Below the pieces are notes generated by a model. The model saw nothing but the letters and a program-made list of their open reading frames with translations, had not been told where the DNA came from and made no database searches. Source: Acidovorax sp. NCPPB 4044 (GTDB taxonomy: Bacteria > Pseudomonadota > Gammaproteobacteria > Burkholderiales > Burkholderiaceae_C). From it: a DNA stretch of 64,000 bases. The stretch is from contig NZ_JAMCOS010000001.1 in NCBI RefSeq assembly GCF_028069655.1, positions 4,060,001-4,124,000 on the forward strand, written 5' to 3'. Of the stretch, positions 33,688-42,656 are shown piece by piece (positions within the stretch are counted from its first letter, which is position 1; every line of letters starts with the position of its first letter). Made by a program: the position numbers and the translations under genes.

Positions 33688-35508
33688 TCAGAACATTTCC
33701 CAGTCGTCCGAGGCGCCGCCGGCCTTGTCCGGCGTGGGTGCCGGTGCGGACGGCGGCGGCGGAGCGGCCTTTTTCGCTGCCGCCGGCGCATGGCCGAGCC
33801 GGGGCGAGGCCGGCTGCGCAGCGGGCACCGCCGGCCGGCGCACCGGAGCGGGAGCGGGGCGCGGCACCGCAGGCACCGGGGCGGCCCGATACTGCGGCGG
33901 GGGCGGCGATTGCGGGGCCGGAGCCGCATGCGCGGCAAACGCATCCGCCTGCGCGTCCAGCTGGAACACCGCCACCGCCCGCACCAGCTCGGCGGCCTGC
34001 GTACGCAGGCTGCTCGCGGCCGCGGCCATCTGCTCGACGAGCGCGGCGTTCTGCTGCGTGGCCTGGTCCACGTGCGTGATGGCCTCGGCGATCTGGTCCA
34101 CGCCCTGGCTCTGCTCGGAGCTGGAGGCGCTGATCTCGCCCATGAGGTCGGTGGCGCGGCGGATCGAGGCCACCACCTCCGTCATCGTCACGCCCGCCTG
34201 GTCCACGAGCGCGCTCCCGCGGCCGACGCGCTCCACGCTCGCGGTGATGAGCGCCTTGATCTCCTTGGCCGCCGTCGCACTGCGCTGCGCCAGCGTGCGC
34301 ACCTCGGCCGCCACGACGGCGAAGCCGCGGCCCTGTTCACCCGCGCGCGCGGCCTCCACCGCGGCATTGAGCGCCAGGATGTTGGTCTGGAAAGCGATGC
34401 CGTCGATCACGCCGATGATGTCGTTGATCTGGTGGCTGCTGTCCTGGATGCCCTTCATCGTGTCCACCACCTGGGCCACCACGGCGCCGCCGTCCGCCGC
34501 CACGTTCGACGCAGCCTGCGCCAGCTCGTTGGCGCGGCGCGCGCTGTCGGCGTTCTGCCGCACGGTGGAGCCGAGTTGTTCCATCGAGGCGGCGGTCTGC
34601 TGCAGCGCAGAGGCCTGCCGCTCGGTGCGCGATGACAGGTCATGGTTGCCCGCCGCGATCTCCCCGCTGGCGGCAGAGACGCTGTCGGCCCCCGACCGCA
34701 CCGCCGTCACCACGGATGCAAGCCGCTCGCGCATGGTGGACAGGCCCGCCATGATGCTGGACGCGTCGTTCGGGCGCACCGGCACCCGCACGGCCAGGTC
34801 GCCGCCCGCCACGGCGAGGGTCACGCGGCGGAGTTCGGGCGGGTCGCCGCCGAGCTGGCGCACGACCGAGCGCAGATACCACCCCAGCCCCGCCAGGCAG
34901 AGCACCACCGCCAGCATCGCGAGCGTGGCGACGTTGCGGTCGGTCGTCGCCAGGGACTGGACCTCGTTGATGCGAAAGGACAGCCGTTCGCCCTGTCGCA
35001 GCTTTTCCGCGCCCAGCGGCGCCAGCAGCCGGTTGCGCGCAGGGATGGTGCGGTCCACCAGGAAGGCGAAGGCTTCTTCCTTGCGGCCCGCCTGGATGAG
35101 CTGGAGGTTCTCGCCGCCCACGGCCCAGAACTCCTGCATGAGCGCCGGCAGCGGCGCATAGGCCTGCTTGCCGTCGTCCGAGATCATGCCGTCGCCGAAC
35201 GCCTGCAGCGTCCTTTGCAGCAGCGCGCGTTTCTCGCCGATGTCGGCCAGCGTGCTGTTGAGTTCTTCGGGGGTGCGCGAGAGGATCGCATGCCGCAGCT
35301 GCAGCGATACCCGGGTGACGTTCAGCTCCAGCTCTGCAATGCGCTGCAGCTGCGGCACGTTGTAGGCCCGGACGATTTCGGCATCGCGGCTGAGCTGTTC
35401 CATCATGAGCCAGATTGCCGCTGTGACCGCTGCCAACAGCACGAAAACGACCGCGTTGATCGCGATCAAGCGCTGCGCCAGTGTCCAACCCCTCCGTTGA
35501 GACGCCAT
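33688..35508 (-). CDS. Methyl-accepting chemotaxis protein with CheR-docking pentapeptide
   Basis: A 606-residue chemoreceptor. Membrane helices at about 13-33 and 190-212 enclose a helical (four-helix-bundle type) periplasmic domain. HAMP and the signalling domain follow, with the tip [21 protein letters not shown] Pro/Ala-rich flexible linker of ~80 residues ends in DDWEMF, matching the xWxxF pentapeptide tether that binds CheR/CheB in high-abundance receptors. The ATG at 35508 (MASQRRGWTL) is chosen because it precedes the first helix closely; the frame further upstream is not supported. Confidence 0.92.
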   Translation of the reverse strand: MASQRRGWTLAQRLIAINAVVFVLLAAVTAAIWLMMEQLSRDAEIVRAYNVPQLQRIAELELNVTRVSLQLRHAILSRTPEELNSTLADIGEKRALLQRTLQAFGDGMISDDGKQAYAPLPALMQEFWAVGGENLQLIQAGRKEEAFAFLVDRTIPARNRLLAPLGAEKLRQGERLSFRINEVQSLATTDRNVATLAMLAVVLCLAGLGWYLRSVVRQLGGDPPELRRVTLAVAGGDLAVRVPVRPNDASSIMAGLSTMRERLASVVTAVRSGADSVSAASGEIAAGNHDLSSRTERQASALQQTAASMEQLGSTVRQNADSARRANELAQAASNVAADGGAVVAQVVDTMKGIQDSSHQINDIIGVIDGIAFQTNILALNAAVEAARAGEQGRGFAVVAAEVRTLAQRSATAAKEIKALITASVERVGRGSALVDQAGVTMTEVVASIRRATDLMGEISASSSEQSQGVDQIAEAITHVDQATQQNAALVEQMAAAASSLRTQAAELVRAVAVFQLDAQADAFAAHAAPAPQSPPPPQYRAAPVPAVPRPAPAPVRRPAVPAAQPASPRLGHAPAAAKKAAPPPPSAPAPTPDKAGGASDDWEMF

Positions 35509-35684
35509 CGGTGCCCTCCCTTCACGAGTGAACGGCCGCATCCTGTGGCATGCCCTCCCGCCACGGTCACCGCCGATATTGGTTTGCTTTGCTTCGGTGG
35601 TGCCATTGTTCGCAATAAACCGCGAAAACGCCAGCAGCAGAACGGTCGAGTGCATGGCTGCGGGAGGCCCACAGCAACCGCCGC

Positions 35685-35703
35685 TTTCCCAAAATTTGGG
35701 AAA
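35685..35703. promoter_or_regulatory. Perfect 19-bp palindrome upstream of the chemoreceptor gene
   Basis: TTTCCCAAAATTTGGGAAA has 9-bp arms around one central A. It lies in the 253-bp gap between the DUF2817 stop and the chemoreceptor start, both on the minus strand, and has no T run, so an operator is more likely than a terminator. Confidence 0.5.
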
Positions 35704-35761
35704 CGGGGAGCCACTTCGGCCGCACTGGCCGCACGATCCTGCGGCCGGTGCCGCCCGGATG

Positions 35762-36865
35762 TCAGGCCGGGGCGGCCAACCCGTGCACTGCCTGGAACAT
35801 CGCTTCGCGCGCCTGCTCGACGATGCGCTGCTTCCATGCGTCGGTGTCCGTGTAGAACGCGGCCCGCACCTGCTGGCGGATGGCTTCGGCCTGGGCCGCG
35901 GGCGCCTCGGGGTGCAGATGCAGCCAGTGGTCGGCGCGCAGGGCCTGCAGCACTTCCAGGACCGGTACGGTGCCGTATTCCAGTGCGATGCCGGTGATGC
36001 CGGCGCGGGGGCATTCGTCGTAGACGCTGTTCCACATGAGGCCCGTGAGAAAGGCCGAGGTGGAGGAGCCGTCGTAGATCGAGGTCACGGGCGTGGCACC
36101 GCCGCCGTCCCACCAGCGCCGTGCCCGCAGGATGGCATCGGCATCGTCGCGGCCCGCGTAGATGCGCTCGCCGTGGCCGTTCGGGCCCAGGCCCGTGTGC
36201 AGGTCGATCCAGGCGATGTGCTCCGCCGCCGCGCCGTGCGCCCGCAGCACCTGCCGCAGGGTGCGGTTGCTCCAGGTGGCCTCGGTGCCGCCGAAGAACA
36301 GGCCTTCCGGAAACTCGTGCTGGCCGCGCGTGATGGCGGCCTGCCATGCGGCCTCGCCATGGGCCGCGATGAACGCGCCCACGGCGCGCTCGTTCTCGGG
36401 CGTCGGAGGCCACTGCGCGGGCAGCAGCAGCGCCGCGATCTCGCGGTAGGCCGCGTTGGCGGGCAGCGGCTGGCGGAAATCGTGGAAGTTCCGGTTGAGG
36501 TCGACGTTCTCGTGCGTCACGCGGCGCGTGTGCGAAAAGCCGTGCGGATTGAGCGCGTGCAGGTAGAGCACGGCCACGCCGGCGTCACGCGCCTTCGCGC
36601 GCCAGGCCTCGTCGTGCAGCGCGAACACCTGCACGCCGCTGCCGCAGTGGCCTTCGACGCCATGGCAGGCACTGCTCACGATGAGCAGGTGCCGCGCATC
36701 CGCCGGGCCGTCCCGCACGACATCCAGGGCCAGGGCTTCGCCATCGCGGCCCGGCAAGGGGTGGGGGTGCGATTCCACGGGCAGCCCCGCAGCCGCCGCG
36801 GCGTCCAGAAACTGCGCGCGGGCCTGCGCATAACGGGAAGAAAACGCTTGCGCGGTACCGATCAT
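35762..36865 (-). CDS. DUF2817 (M14-like) zinc hydrolase
   Basis: A 367-residue cytosolic protein. Zinc carboxypeptidase-like marks: SACHGVEGHCGSGVQ (HxxE ligand pair), HENVDLNRNFHDF (substrate-binding Asn-Arg), and AWIDLHTGLGPNGHGE (third ligand His). Family members are predicted amide or peptide hydrolases. It starts MIGTAQAFSSRYAQARAQF with AGGAG just upstream. It lies 192 nt downstream of the hippurate hydrolase-like gene on the same strand, so an amino-acid conjugate pathway is possible. Confidence 0.8.
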   Translation of the reverse strand: MIGTAQAFSSRYAQARAQFLDAAAAAGLPVESHPHPLPGRDGEALALDVVRDGPADARHLLIVSSACHGVEGHCGSGVQVFALHDEAWRAKARDAGVAVLYLHALNPHGFSHTRRVTHENVDLNRNFHDFRQPLPANAAYREIAALLLPAQWPPTPENERAVGAFIAAHGEAAWQAAITRGQHEFPEGLFFGGTEATWSNRTLRQVLRAHGAAAEHIAWIDLHTGLGPNGHGERIYAGRDDADAILRARRWWDGGGATPVTSIYDGSSTSAFLTGLMWNSVYDECPRAGITGIALEYGTVPVLEVLQALRADHWLHLHPEAPAAQAEAIRQQVRAAFYTDTDAWKQRIVEQAREAMFQAVHGLAAPA

Positions 36866-37057
36866 CCTCGGGCGCTCCTGAGAAAAGGAAATGAGAGACA
36901 GATAACCCGCCGTGGACACGCAGCGCGCGCCGGCAGGCGCGCCGCGCACCGCAGGGAAGCGAGCGCACGGCAGCGGCCGGCGGCGGCGCCAACGGTCACC
37001 TGCGCACGGGGCGCAGCAGGCGGGCAAAAGGAGAAATGCAGGCCTGCGGGCCGGCCG

Positions 37058-38272
37058 TCAGGCTGCGGCAGGCCGCGGCGCGGCGAGCCACTGCTGGGCC
37101 AGTTCCACCCAGTAGGTGGCACCCAGCGGCAGCAGGTCGTCGTTGAAGTCGTAACTCGGGTTGTGCAGCGTGCAGGGGCCGCCGCCGTGGCCGATGGCGC
37201 GGTGGTCGCCGTCGCCATTGGCGATGAAGCAGTACGCGCCGGGCTTGGCCTGCAGCATGAAGGCGAAGTCTTCCGCGCCCATGGTGGGCTCCTGCGGCAC
37301 CACGTTGGCTTCGCCCACGATGCCCTGCATGACCTTGCGCGCGAAGGCGGCCTCGGCCGGCGAATTCACCGTGGGCGGGTAGTTGCGCACGAACTCGAAC
37401 TCGCAGGTGGCTTCGCTGGCCGCACAGGTGTGCTCGGCCACCTGCTTCATGCGGCGCTCGATCATGTCGAGGACCTCGATGGTGAAGGTGCGCACCGTGC
37501 CCTGCAGCTCGCAGCTGTCGGGCACCACGTTGGTGGCCTCGCCCGTGTGGATCATGGTGACCGAGATCACGCCCGCATCCACCGGCTTCTTGTTGCGGCT
37601 GATGATGTTCTGGAAGGCCTGCACCATCTGGCAGGCCACCGGCACGGGATCGACGCCCATGTGCGGCATGGCGGCATGGCTGCCCTTGCCGCGGATGACG
37701 ATCTTGAACTCGTTGGAAGACGCCATCACCGGGCCCGCGCTCACCGCGAACTGGCCGGCCTTCATGCCGGGCCAGTTGTGCATGCCGAAGACGGCTTCGA
37801 CGGGGAATTGCGTGAACAGGCCGTCTTCGATCATCACGCGGGCCCCGCCGCCGCCCTCTTCTGCCGGCTGGAAGATGAGGTAGACGGTGCCGTCGAAATC
37901 GCGGTGCCGCGCGAAATGCTGGGCCGCCCCCAGCAGCATGGCCGTGTGGCCGTCGTGGCCGCAGGCGTGCATCTTGCCGGGGTGGGTGCTCGCGTGCGCG
38001 AAGGTGTTGAACTCGGTGATGGGCAGCGCGTCCATGTCGGCCCGCAGGCCCACGGCACGGCCCGAGGCGCCGCCGTCGCGGCCGTGAACGATGCCCACCA
38101 CGCCGGTCTTGCCCAGGCCGCGGTGGACGGGAATGCCCCACTCGGCGAGCTTGGCCGCCACGACGTCCGCGGTACGGACTTCCTCGAAGCAGAGTTCAGG
38201 GTGGGCATGGATGTCGCGGCGCACGGCTGCGATGGACGCGGCCTCGGTGACGATCGAATCGATGAGTTTCAT
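37058..38272 (-). CDS. M20-family amidohydrolase (hippurate hydrolase-like)
   Basis: A 404-residue metal-dependent amidohydrolase. M20D marks: RRDIHAHPELCFEEVRT, LRADMDALPITE, the metal-binding HACGHDGHTAMLLGAA, FQPAEEGGGGARVMIEDG, and the dimerisation-domain motif HTGEATNVVPDSCELQG (read in pieces). It releases amino acids from N-acyl conjugates such as hippurate in the cytosol. Transcription diverges from the ArgE-like gene across 78 bp. The start ATG 38272 is followed by the conserved first helix. Confidence 0.9.
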   Translation of the reverse strand: MKLIDSIVTEAASIAAVRRDIHAHPELCFEEVRTADVVAAKLAEWGIPVHRGLGKTGVVGIVHGRDGGASGRAVGLRADMDALPITEFNTFAHASTHPGKMHACGHDGHTAMLLGAAQHFARHRDFDGTVYLIFQPAEEGGGGARVMIEDGLFTQFPVEAVFGMHNWPGMKAGQFAVSAGPVMASSNEFKIVIRGKGSHAAMPHMGVDPVPVACQMVQAFQNIISRNKKPVDAGVISVTMIHTGEATNVVPDSCELQGTVRTFTIEVLDMIERRMKQVAEHTCAASEATCEFEFVRNYPPTVNSPAEAAFARKVMQGIVGEANVVPQEPTMGAEDFAFMLQAKPGAYCFIANGDGDHRAIGHGGGPCTLHNPSYDFNDDLLPLGATYWVELAQQWLAAPRPAAA

Positions 38273-38350
38273 AATGGATGTCTTCCTTGGTTCACAGAGT
38301 CTAGCCCTGCCTCCGCACGCGCACCAGACAGGGTTATTCCACGCCGCACG

Positions 38351-39514
38351 ATGATCTCCGACCACGCCCTCTCGCTCGCCCAGACCCTCGTGCGCATGAA
38401 CACGGTGAGCCACCGCTCCAACCTCGAGCTCATCGATTTCGTGCAGTCCGAACTGGCGCGGCTGGGCGTGAAGTGCCGGCTGACCCACGACGCAAGCAAG
38501 ACCAAGGCCAATCTCTTCGCCACGCTCGGCGAAGGCAAGCCCGCCGGCATCATCCTGTCGGGCCATACCGACACCGTTCCGTGGGACGGCCAGGACTGGA
38601 GCATGGACCCGCTCTCGGCCACCGTGCGGGACGGGCGCCTCTACGGCCGCGGCAGCGCCGACATGAAGGCCTTCATCGCCATCGCGCTCTCGCAGGCGCA
38701 GCGCTTCCTGGAAAGCGATGCGCCCTTCGCCATCCATTACGCCTTCAGCTACGACGAGGAAGTGGGCTGCTTCGGCGCGCGCGAACTCATCGCCGACCTG
38801 CGTGACGCCGGCGTACGGCCGCTCGCCTGCATCGTGGGAGAGCCCACCAGCATGGTGCCGGCCATCGCGCACAAGGGCGTGTACCGGTACCGCTGCTGCG
38901 TGCGCGGCAAGGAAGCGCACTCCTCACTCACGCCGCATTCGGTGAATGCGATCGAGATGGCCGCGCGCGTGGTGGGTCGCGTGCGTGACATGGCCGAGGG
39001 CTTCGAGCGCGAGGAGCCGCGCTTCGATGGTTTCGACGTGCCCTTCTCCACGGCCAGCGTAGGCCAGTTCCACGGTGGCATCGCCGACAACGTGGTGCCG
39101 CGCGACGCCGAATTCCGCTATGAATTCCGCGATCTGCCCACCGCCGATGCTGCCCGCATGCAGGCGGAGGTCGTGGCCTATGCGCGTTCGCTGGAGCCCG
39201 CGATGCAGGCCGTGGCGCCCCGGACGGGCTTCACCTTCGACACCATCTGCGAGATCCCGAGCTTCCTGGGCAACGCACGCGACCCGGTCACGCAGCTGGC
39301 CCAGCGCCTGGCCGGCGAGGCCGGCACCACGCTGGTGGCCTTCGGCACCGAAGCCGGGCTTTTCAAGAACGCCGGCATCTCCACCGTGGTCTGCGGCCCC
39401 GGCAGCATCCGCCAGGCCCACCAGCCCGACGAATACGTGAGCCTGGAGCAGCTCGCGCGCTGCGAAGCCTTCATGCGCGGACTGGCCGATACCCGGGAGT
39501 TCGGCGGCCTCTGA
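38351..39514 (+). CDS. argE: Acetylornithine deacetylase (ArgE family)
   Basis: A 387-residue M20A deacetylase. Key residues: SGHTDTVPWDGQDW (metal His/Asp), GRGSADMKAFIAIAL (bridging Asp), YDEEVGCFGARELI (catalytic Glu pair), EPTSMVPAIAHKGV, and C-terminal FGTEAGLFKNAGISTVVCGPG (read in pieces). It hydrolyses N-acetylornithine to ornithine. Because it faces another M20 enzyme instead of arginine genes, a catabolic acyl-amino-acid substrate is an alternative. The very long open frame upstream is antisense shadow. Confidence 0.87.
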   Translation: MISDHALSLAQTLVRMNTVSHRSNLELIDFVQSELARLGVKCRLTHDASKTKANLFATLGEGKPAGIILSGHTDTVPWDGQDWSMDPLSATVRDGRLYGRGSADMKAFIAIALSQAQRFLESDAPFAIHYAFSYDEEVGCFGARELIADLRDAGVRPLACIVGEPTSMVPAIAHKGVYRYRCCVRGKEAHSSLTPHSVNAIEMAARVVGRVRDMAEGFEREEPRFDGFDVPFSTASVGQFHGGIADNVVPRDAEFRYEFRDLPTADAARMQAEVVAYARSLEPAMQAVAPRTGFTFDTICEIPSFLGNARDPVTQLAQRLAGEAGTTLVAFGTEAGLFKNAGISTVVCGPGSIRQAHQPDEYVSLEQLARCEAFMRGLADTREFGGL

Positions 39515-39540
39515 GCGTTTTGCGCGGGGCCATGCCCGTC

Positions 39541-40866
39541 TCAGGCGAGGAGGGCCGCCTCGGCAAGAAAGCCCTCTGCCTGCGCCCGCATGCCCGCCGA
39601 GATCGGGGCCCAGATGCGCTCCGGGAAATCCGGCGGCAACCGCGCCTCGACGGTATCCAGAGCCTGCGCCACATGCGCCGCCATGCCCAGCATCGCGTCC
39701 CAGACTGCGGATCCGCCGTTCCGCAGCGCCAGGTCGCGCCAGTGGCGGGCGCGGAGGGTATGCAGCCCGTAGTGCGCATTCTTCGACCGCAGCGCCATGG
39801 CGAGGCGCACGTCGCGCAAGTGCAATTGCTCCCGGCCCTTGCCCACGTAGGGCCACACGGAAAGCACGTCGTACAGGGGCGCCATTTCATAGGTGCCGCC
39901 CTGGCGCAGGAAGAGCGAGAAATTCTTGGCATGCCCGTCCGGCGCGGCCATGAGCCAGAAGGCGAACTGGGCGAGCTGGAATGCGAGCCTGTCCGTTGGC
40001 GCGTCGGCACTGCCGGCCAACAGCGCCAGGCCGGCGGCCACGGACGGGCCGCCGTCGCTTTCGTACTTCAGCCGCGGGGACAGCCCCAGCGCCTGGCAGA
40101 AATCTTCCTGGGGAAGCCGGGCAATCCATGCCCCTCCGTCCATCGACTGCCGGTCGAAACGCTCCACCACCAGGGCGCGCTGGTCGCCGAACGTGGCGAC
40201 CCAGGTGCGCGCGCACGGCAGGCCGAGCGCCTGGATGAGCTGCGAGCAAAGCCACTCGTTCTCGACCGAATCGAACATCTCCACCCAGCTGGTGTTGGCG
40301 ATCAATCCCAGCGGGAGCTTGAAGATGTGGGTGCTCGGCGTGGCGCCCACGGGCCGGCACCATTGGCCTCGAGACAAGACGAAAGCGGTCTTTTCCTGTG
40401 CCCCGGCCAGCGAGATCCGGAACACCGGAGACTCGCCCGATGGGCGGGCGGCAGGGTCGGCGGGCACGGCGCGCAACGCATCCGCCACCTGCCCGTCCGT
40501 GAGAGGCTCGCATTCCACACGGTTCCATCCGTCCGGCTCCGTTCCCTCGGGAAGCAGCTGCACGGCGCCCACGCAATCGCGGCCGATGGCCTCCAGCAGA
40601 GCGAAGGCATCGAGTGTCCTGGTCTTGAACCGCCGGCCGATGCGCTCGCGGATCCGGTCGTTGTCGGGCAGCAGGTTGTCGAAATAGTTCGCGACCACCT
40701 CGCCCTTGATCTCCCGGGTGCGGGTCAGGGGCAGGGACAGGGAAAGCGGCCGAAACTTTGCCGACTCCAACCATGGCCTGGCGTACGAGAAGCTGTGGGC
40801 TCCGCGATCGACCTGCCAGGCGCCGACGAACTCTCCGTTCATCCATGCGTTGAGCACGGCCCCCAT
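39541..40866 (-). CDS. hipA: HipA-family serine/threonine kinase toxin
   Basis: A 441-residue kinase. In E. coli HipA phosphorylates glutamyl-tRNA synthetase and induces persistence. Conserved elements: YFDNLLPDNDRIRERI, the Gly-rich loop with autophosphorylation Ser in RISLAGAQEKTAF, the catalytic APDGHAKNFSLFL and metal-binding MAPLYDVLS. All key residues are present, so it should be active. Its ATG overlaps the hipB stop (TAATG), so translation is coupled. It converges with argE, 26 nt apart. Confidence 0.92.
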   Translation of the reverse strand: MGAVLNAWMNGEFVGAWQVDRGAHSFSYARPWLESAKFRPLSLSLPLTRTREIKGEVVANYFDNLLPDNDRIRERIGRRFKTRTLDAFALLEAIGRDCVGAVQLLPEGTEPDGWNRVECEPLTDGQVADALRAVPADPAARPSGESPVFRISLAGAQEKTAFVLSRGQWCRPVGATPSTHIFKLPLGLIANTSWVEMFDSVENEWLCSQLIQALGLPCARTWVATFGDQRALVVERFDRQSMDGGAWIARLPQEDFCQALGLSPRLKYESDGGPSVAAGLALLAGSADAPTDRLAFQLAQFAFWLMAAPDGHAKNFSLFLRQGGTYEMAPLYDVLSVWPYVGKGREQLHLRDVRLAMALRSKNAHYGLHTLRARHWRDLALRNGGSAVWDAMLGMAAHVAQALDTVEARLPPDFPERIWAPISAGMRAQAEGFLAEAALLA

Positions 40867-41315
40867 TACCAGGAACCCCTCTTGGGAGGGATGACGAAGT
40901 TGCGTGCGGAGCGGGGCGCCGCATCCGCAGCCGGATCGGGCTCCCGCAGCGTGGGCGCCCTCGATGGGGTTTGCGCACCGCTGCGGCTGGTCAGTGGCTT
41001 TTCTGGGGCGGGCCTCCGGCCGTAAGCCGAAAGCGGCACGGATCGCGTCGCCGCAGCGGCAGTCTCCGTACCCGGCCAGCCGGCAGCGCTCGCTTCGGGC
41101 CCGGCGTCGCGCAGCACCATTCCCGCTTGCAGCACCGAGAGCACCTTCATCAACTGCTCGACGCTCACGGCACCAGGATTGCCCTCGATCTCGGCGATGC
41201 GGGCCTGCCCCACGCCCAGCAACTGCCCGAGCGCAGCCTGGGTGAGGCCGCGCGCTTTCCTCAGCGCACGCAGGTGCTCGCGCAATTGGCTGCTGAGGTG
41301 GATGGGAAAATCCAT
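40866..41315 (-). CDS. hipB: HipB-family antitoxin/repressor with long C-terminal tail
   Basis: A 149-residue DNA-binding antitoxin. The Xre-type helix-turn-helix is at about 24-50 (LTQAALGQLLGVGQARIAEI). The E. coli protein is 88 residues; here a further ~75 residues rich in Pro, Ala, Arg and Ser follow (TRSGAQTPSRAPTLREPDP) and end NFVIPPKRGSW, which resembles the Trp-ended tail that contacts HipA. It should repress its own operon through the operators at 41326-41415. Confidence 0.87.
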   Translation of the reverse strand: MDFPIHLSSQLREHLRALRKARGLTQAALGQLLGVGQARIAEIEGNPGAVSVEQLMKVLSVLQAGMVLRDAGPEASAAGWPGTETAAAATRSVPLSAYGRRPAPEKPLTSRSGAQTPSRAPTLREPDPAADAAPRSARNFVIPPKRGSW

Positions 41316-41325
41316 GAAGTACTCT

Positions 41326-41343
41326 TATCGGGAAAAGCCAATA
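41326..41343. promoter_or_regulatory. Second, imperfect HipB operator
   Basis: TATCGGGAAAAGCCAATA keeps the 18-nt TATC-N10-xATA layout of the perfect site, with the right half-site AATA instead of GATA. It lies 11 nt upstream of the hipB ATG. Confidence 0.45.
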
Positions 41344-41397
41344 TATTTGCAAAAACAAGTACCTGCAACATACTGGCTCTGGCAGATAAAAGGAGAG

Positions 41398-41415
41398 TAT
41401 CGGAAATTTCCGATA
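41398..41415. promoter_or_regulatory. HipB operator, perfect palindrome
   Basis: TATCGGAAATTTCCGATA is a perfect 18-bp palindrome. The E. coli HipB operator is TATCC-N8-GGATA, also 18 bp, so the outer TATC/GATA half-sites and spacing agree. It lies 83 nt upstream of the hipB start on the side expected for its promoter. Confidence 0.75.
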
Positions 41416-41462
41416 TTTCCAAAAAGAGCGTGCCGTCGGCTACCGGCCCACCACGGGCCCGG

Positions 41463-42605
41463 TCAAACCCTCACCCGGCCATCCCCCGTGAGCATCGACA
41501 TTTCGACGAAGCGCGAGCCGTTGTGGCTGCTGGCGCTGAAGCTGATCGGGTAGCCCGACACCGGCGCCGTGCCGATGGCTTCCAGCCCGGAGATGAGCGA
41601 GTCGCGGGTGGCCTTGCCGCCCCCCTGGCGCAGGCCTTCGGCGAATATGCGGGCGGCCACGTAGCCCTCCATGCTGGAGTAGTTGGCCTGCACCTTGCTG
41701 CCGCCCTTCTTGATCGCGTCCTGGAATTCGCGCGCGATCTGCCGGGTGGTCTGGAACGGCGACGGCATCACCTGGGAGATGACCACGCCCGCCGCGTCCT
41801 TGCCCAGCTCGTCGGCCAGGGCCTGGGTCCCCACGAAGGACAGGTTGTAGAACGTGCCCCCATAGCCGGCCTTGCGCGCGGCGCGCACGAAGGCCGCGCT
41901 GGCCGCATACGTGGTGACCATCACGATGGACTCCGGCTTGGCGGCCACGAGCTTTTCGACGGCGGCGGCCACATCGACGGAATTGCGCGCCACGGTCGCG
42001 CTGGCATGCGTCTTCAGCTTTTCCTCGGCGAGCGCAAGCACCACCCCGTCGAGGCCGGCCTTGCCATAGGCATCGTCCTGGTGGAGGACGGCGATGCGGC
42101 TCAGGCCCAGGTGGGTGAGCTGGCGCACGATGACGGCCGTCTCGTCGTTGTAGGACGCCCGCACGTGGAAGATCAGGCGGTTGAACGGCTGGCGCAGGGC
42201 TTCGGCGCCGGTGAACGGCGCGAAGAAGGGCACCTTGGCCTGAGAGAAGAGCGGCAACGCCGCAAGGCTCGTGGGCGTGCCCACGTAGCCGAAGAGGGCC
42301 AGCACGTCCTGTTCGATGAACTTGCGCGTGTTGGCCGCGCAGCGGTCGGGCTCATAGCCGTCGTCGAGCGTCTTCAGCTCCACCAGCCGCCGGCCGATGC
42401 CGCCCTGGGCGTTGAGCGCGTCGAAATACAGCTTCGCACCCGCATGGAACTGCACCCCCAGTTGGGCGGCCGGCCCGGAGAACGGTGCGGACTGCCCCAG
42501 GACGATGGGCCCTTCGGACTGCGCACGCGCCAGTCCGAACCCCGCGATGGCCGATACCCCGATGCCGATGGAAAACCGTCTGCGCCCCAACGCCGCTTGC
42601 TTCAT
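41463..42605 (-). CDS. Stand-alone branched-chain-type substrate-binding protein
   Basis: A 380-residue exported binding protein. The N-terminus MKQAALGRRRFSIGIGVSAI has a twin-Arg-like RRRF followed by a hydrophobic core ending ARAQS, so Tat export is possible. The mature part has IVLGQSAPFSGPAAQLG, NAQGGIGRRLVELKTLDD and IAVLHQDDAYGKAGLDGV (read in pieces), typical of Peripla_BP_6. No transporter genes adjoin. It is divergent from the molybdopterin oxidoreductase, with a hairpin in the shared region, and may bind a ligand related to that enzyme (inference). Confidence 0.85.
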   Translation of the reverse strand: MKQAALGRRRFSIGIGVSAIAGFGLARAQSEGPIVLGQSAPFSGPAAQLGVQFHAGAKLYFDALNAQGGIGRRLVELKTLDDGYEPDRCAANTRKFIEQDVLALFGYVGTPTSLAALPLFSQAKVPFFAPFTGAEALRQPFNRLIFHVRASYNDETAVIVRQLTHLGLSRIAVLHQDDAYGKAGLDGVVLALAEEKLKTHASATVARNSVDVAAAVEKLVAAKPESIVMVTTYAASAAFVRAARKAGYGGTFYNLSFVGTQALADELGKDAAGVVISQVMPSPFQTTRQIAREFQDAIKKGGSKVQANYSSMEGYVAARIFAEGLRQGGGKATRDSLISGLEAIGTAPVSGYPISFSASSHNGSRFVEMSMLTGDGRVRV

Positions 42606-42633
42606 GGTGAAATCCCCCCGCTTGGCCTGACAT

Positions 42634-42656
42634 GCCGCCCCCGAAAAAGGGGCGGC
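42634..42656. promoter_or_regulatory. GC-rich hairpin in the divergent leader
   Basis: GCCGCCCC, a 7-nt A-rich loop, GGGGCGGC. It lies 29 nt upstream of the binding-protein start and 82 nt upstream of the oxidoreductase start, so it may be an untranslated-leader structure. No ligand-binding riboswitch fold is recognised. Confidence 0.4.

Noticed and set aside
35528..39514. A 1,328-codon plus-strand open frame
   Set aside because: Most of it is antisense to the DUF2817 and hippurate hydrolase-like genes. Only the part from ATG 38351 has protein-like composition and homology (ArgE family).
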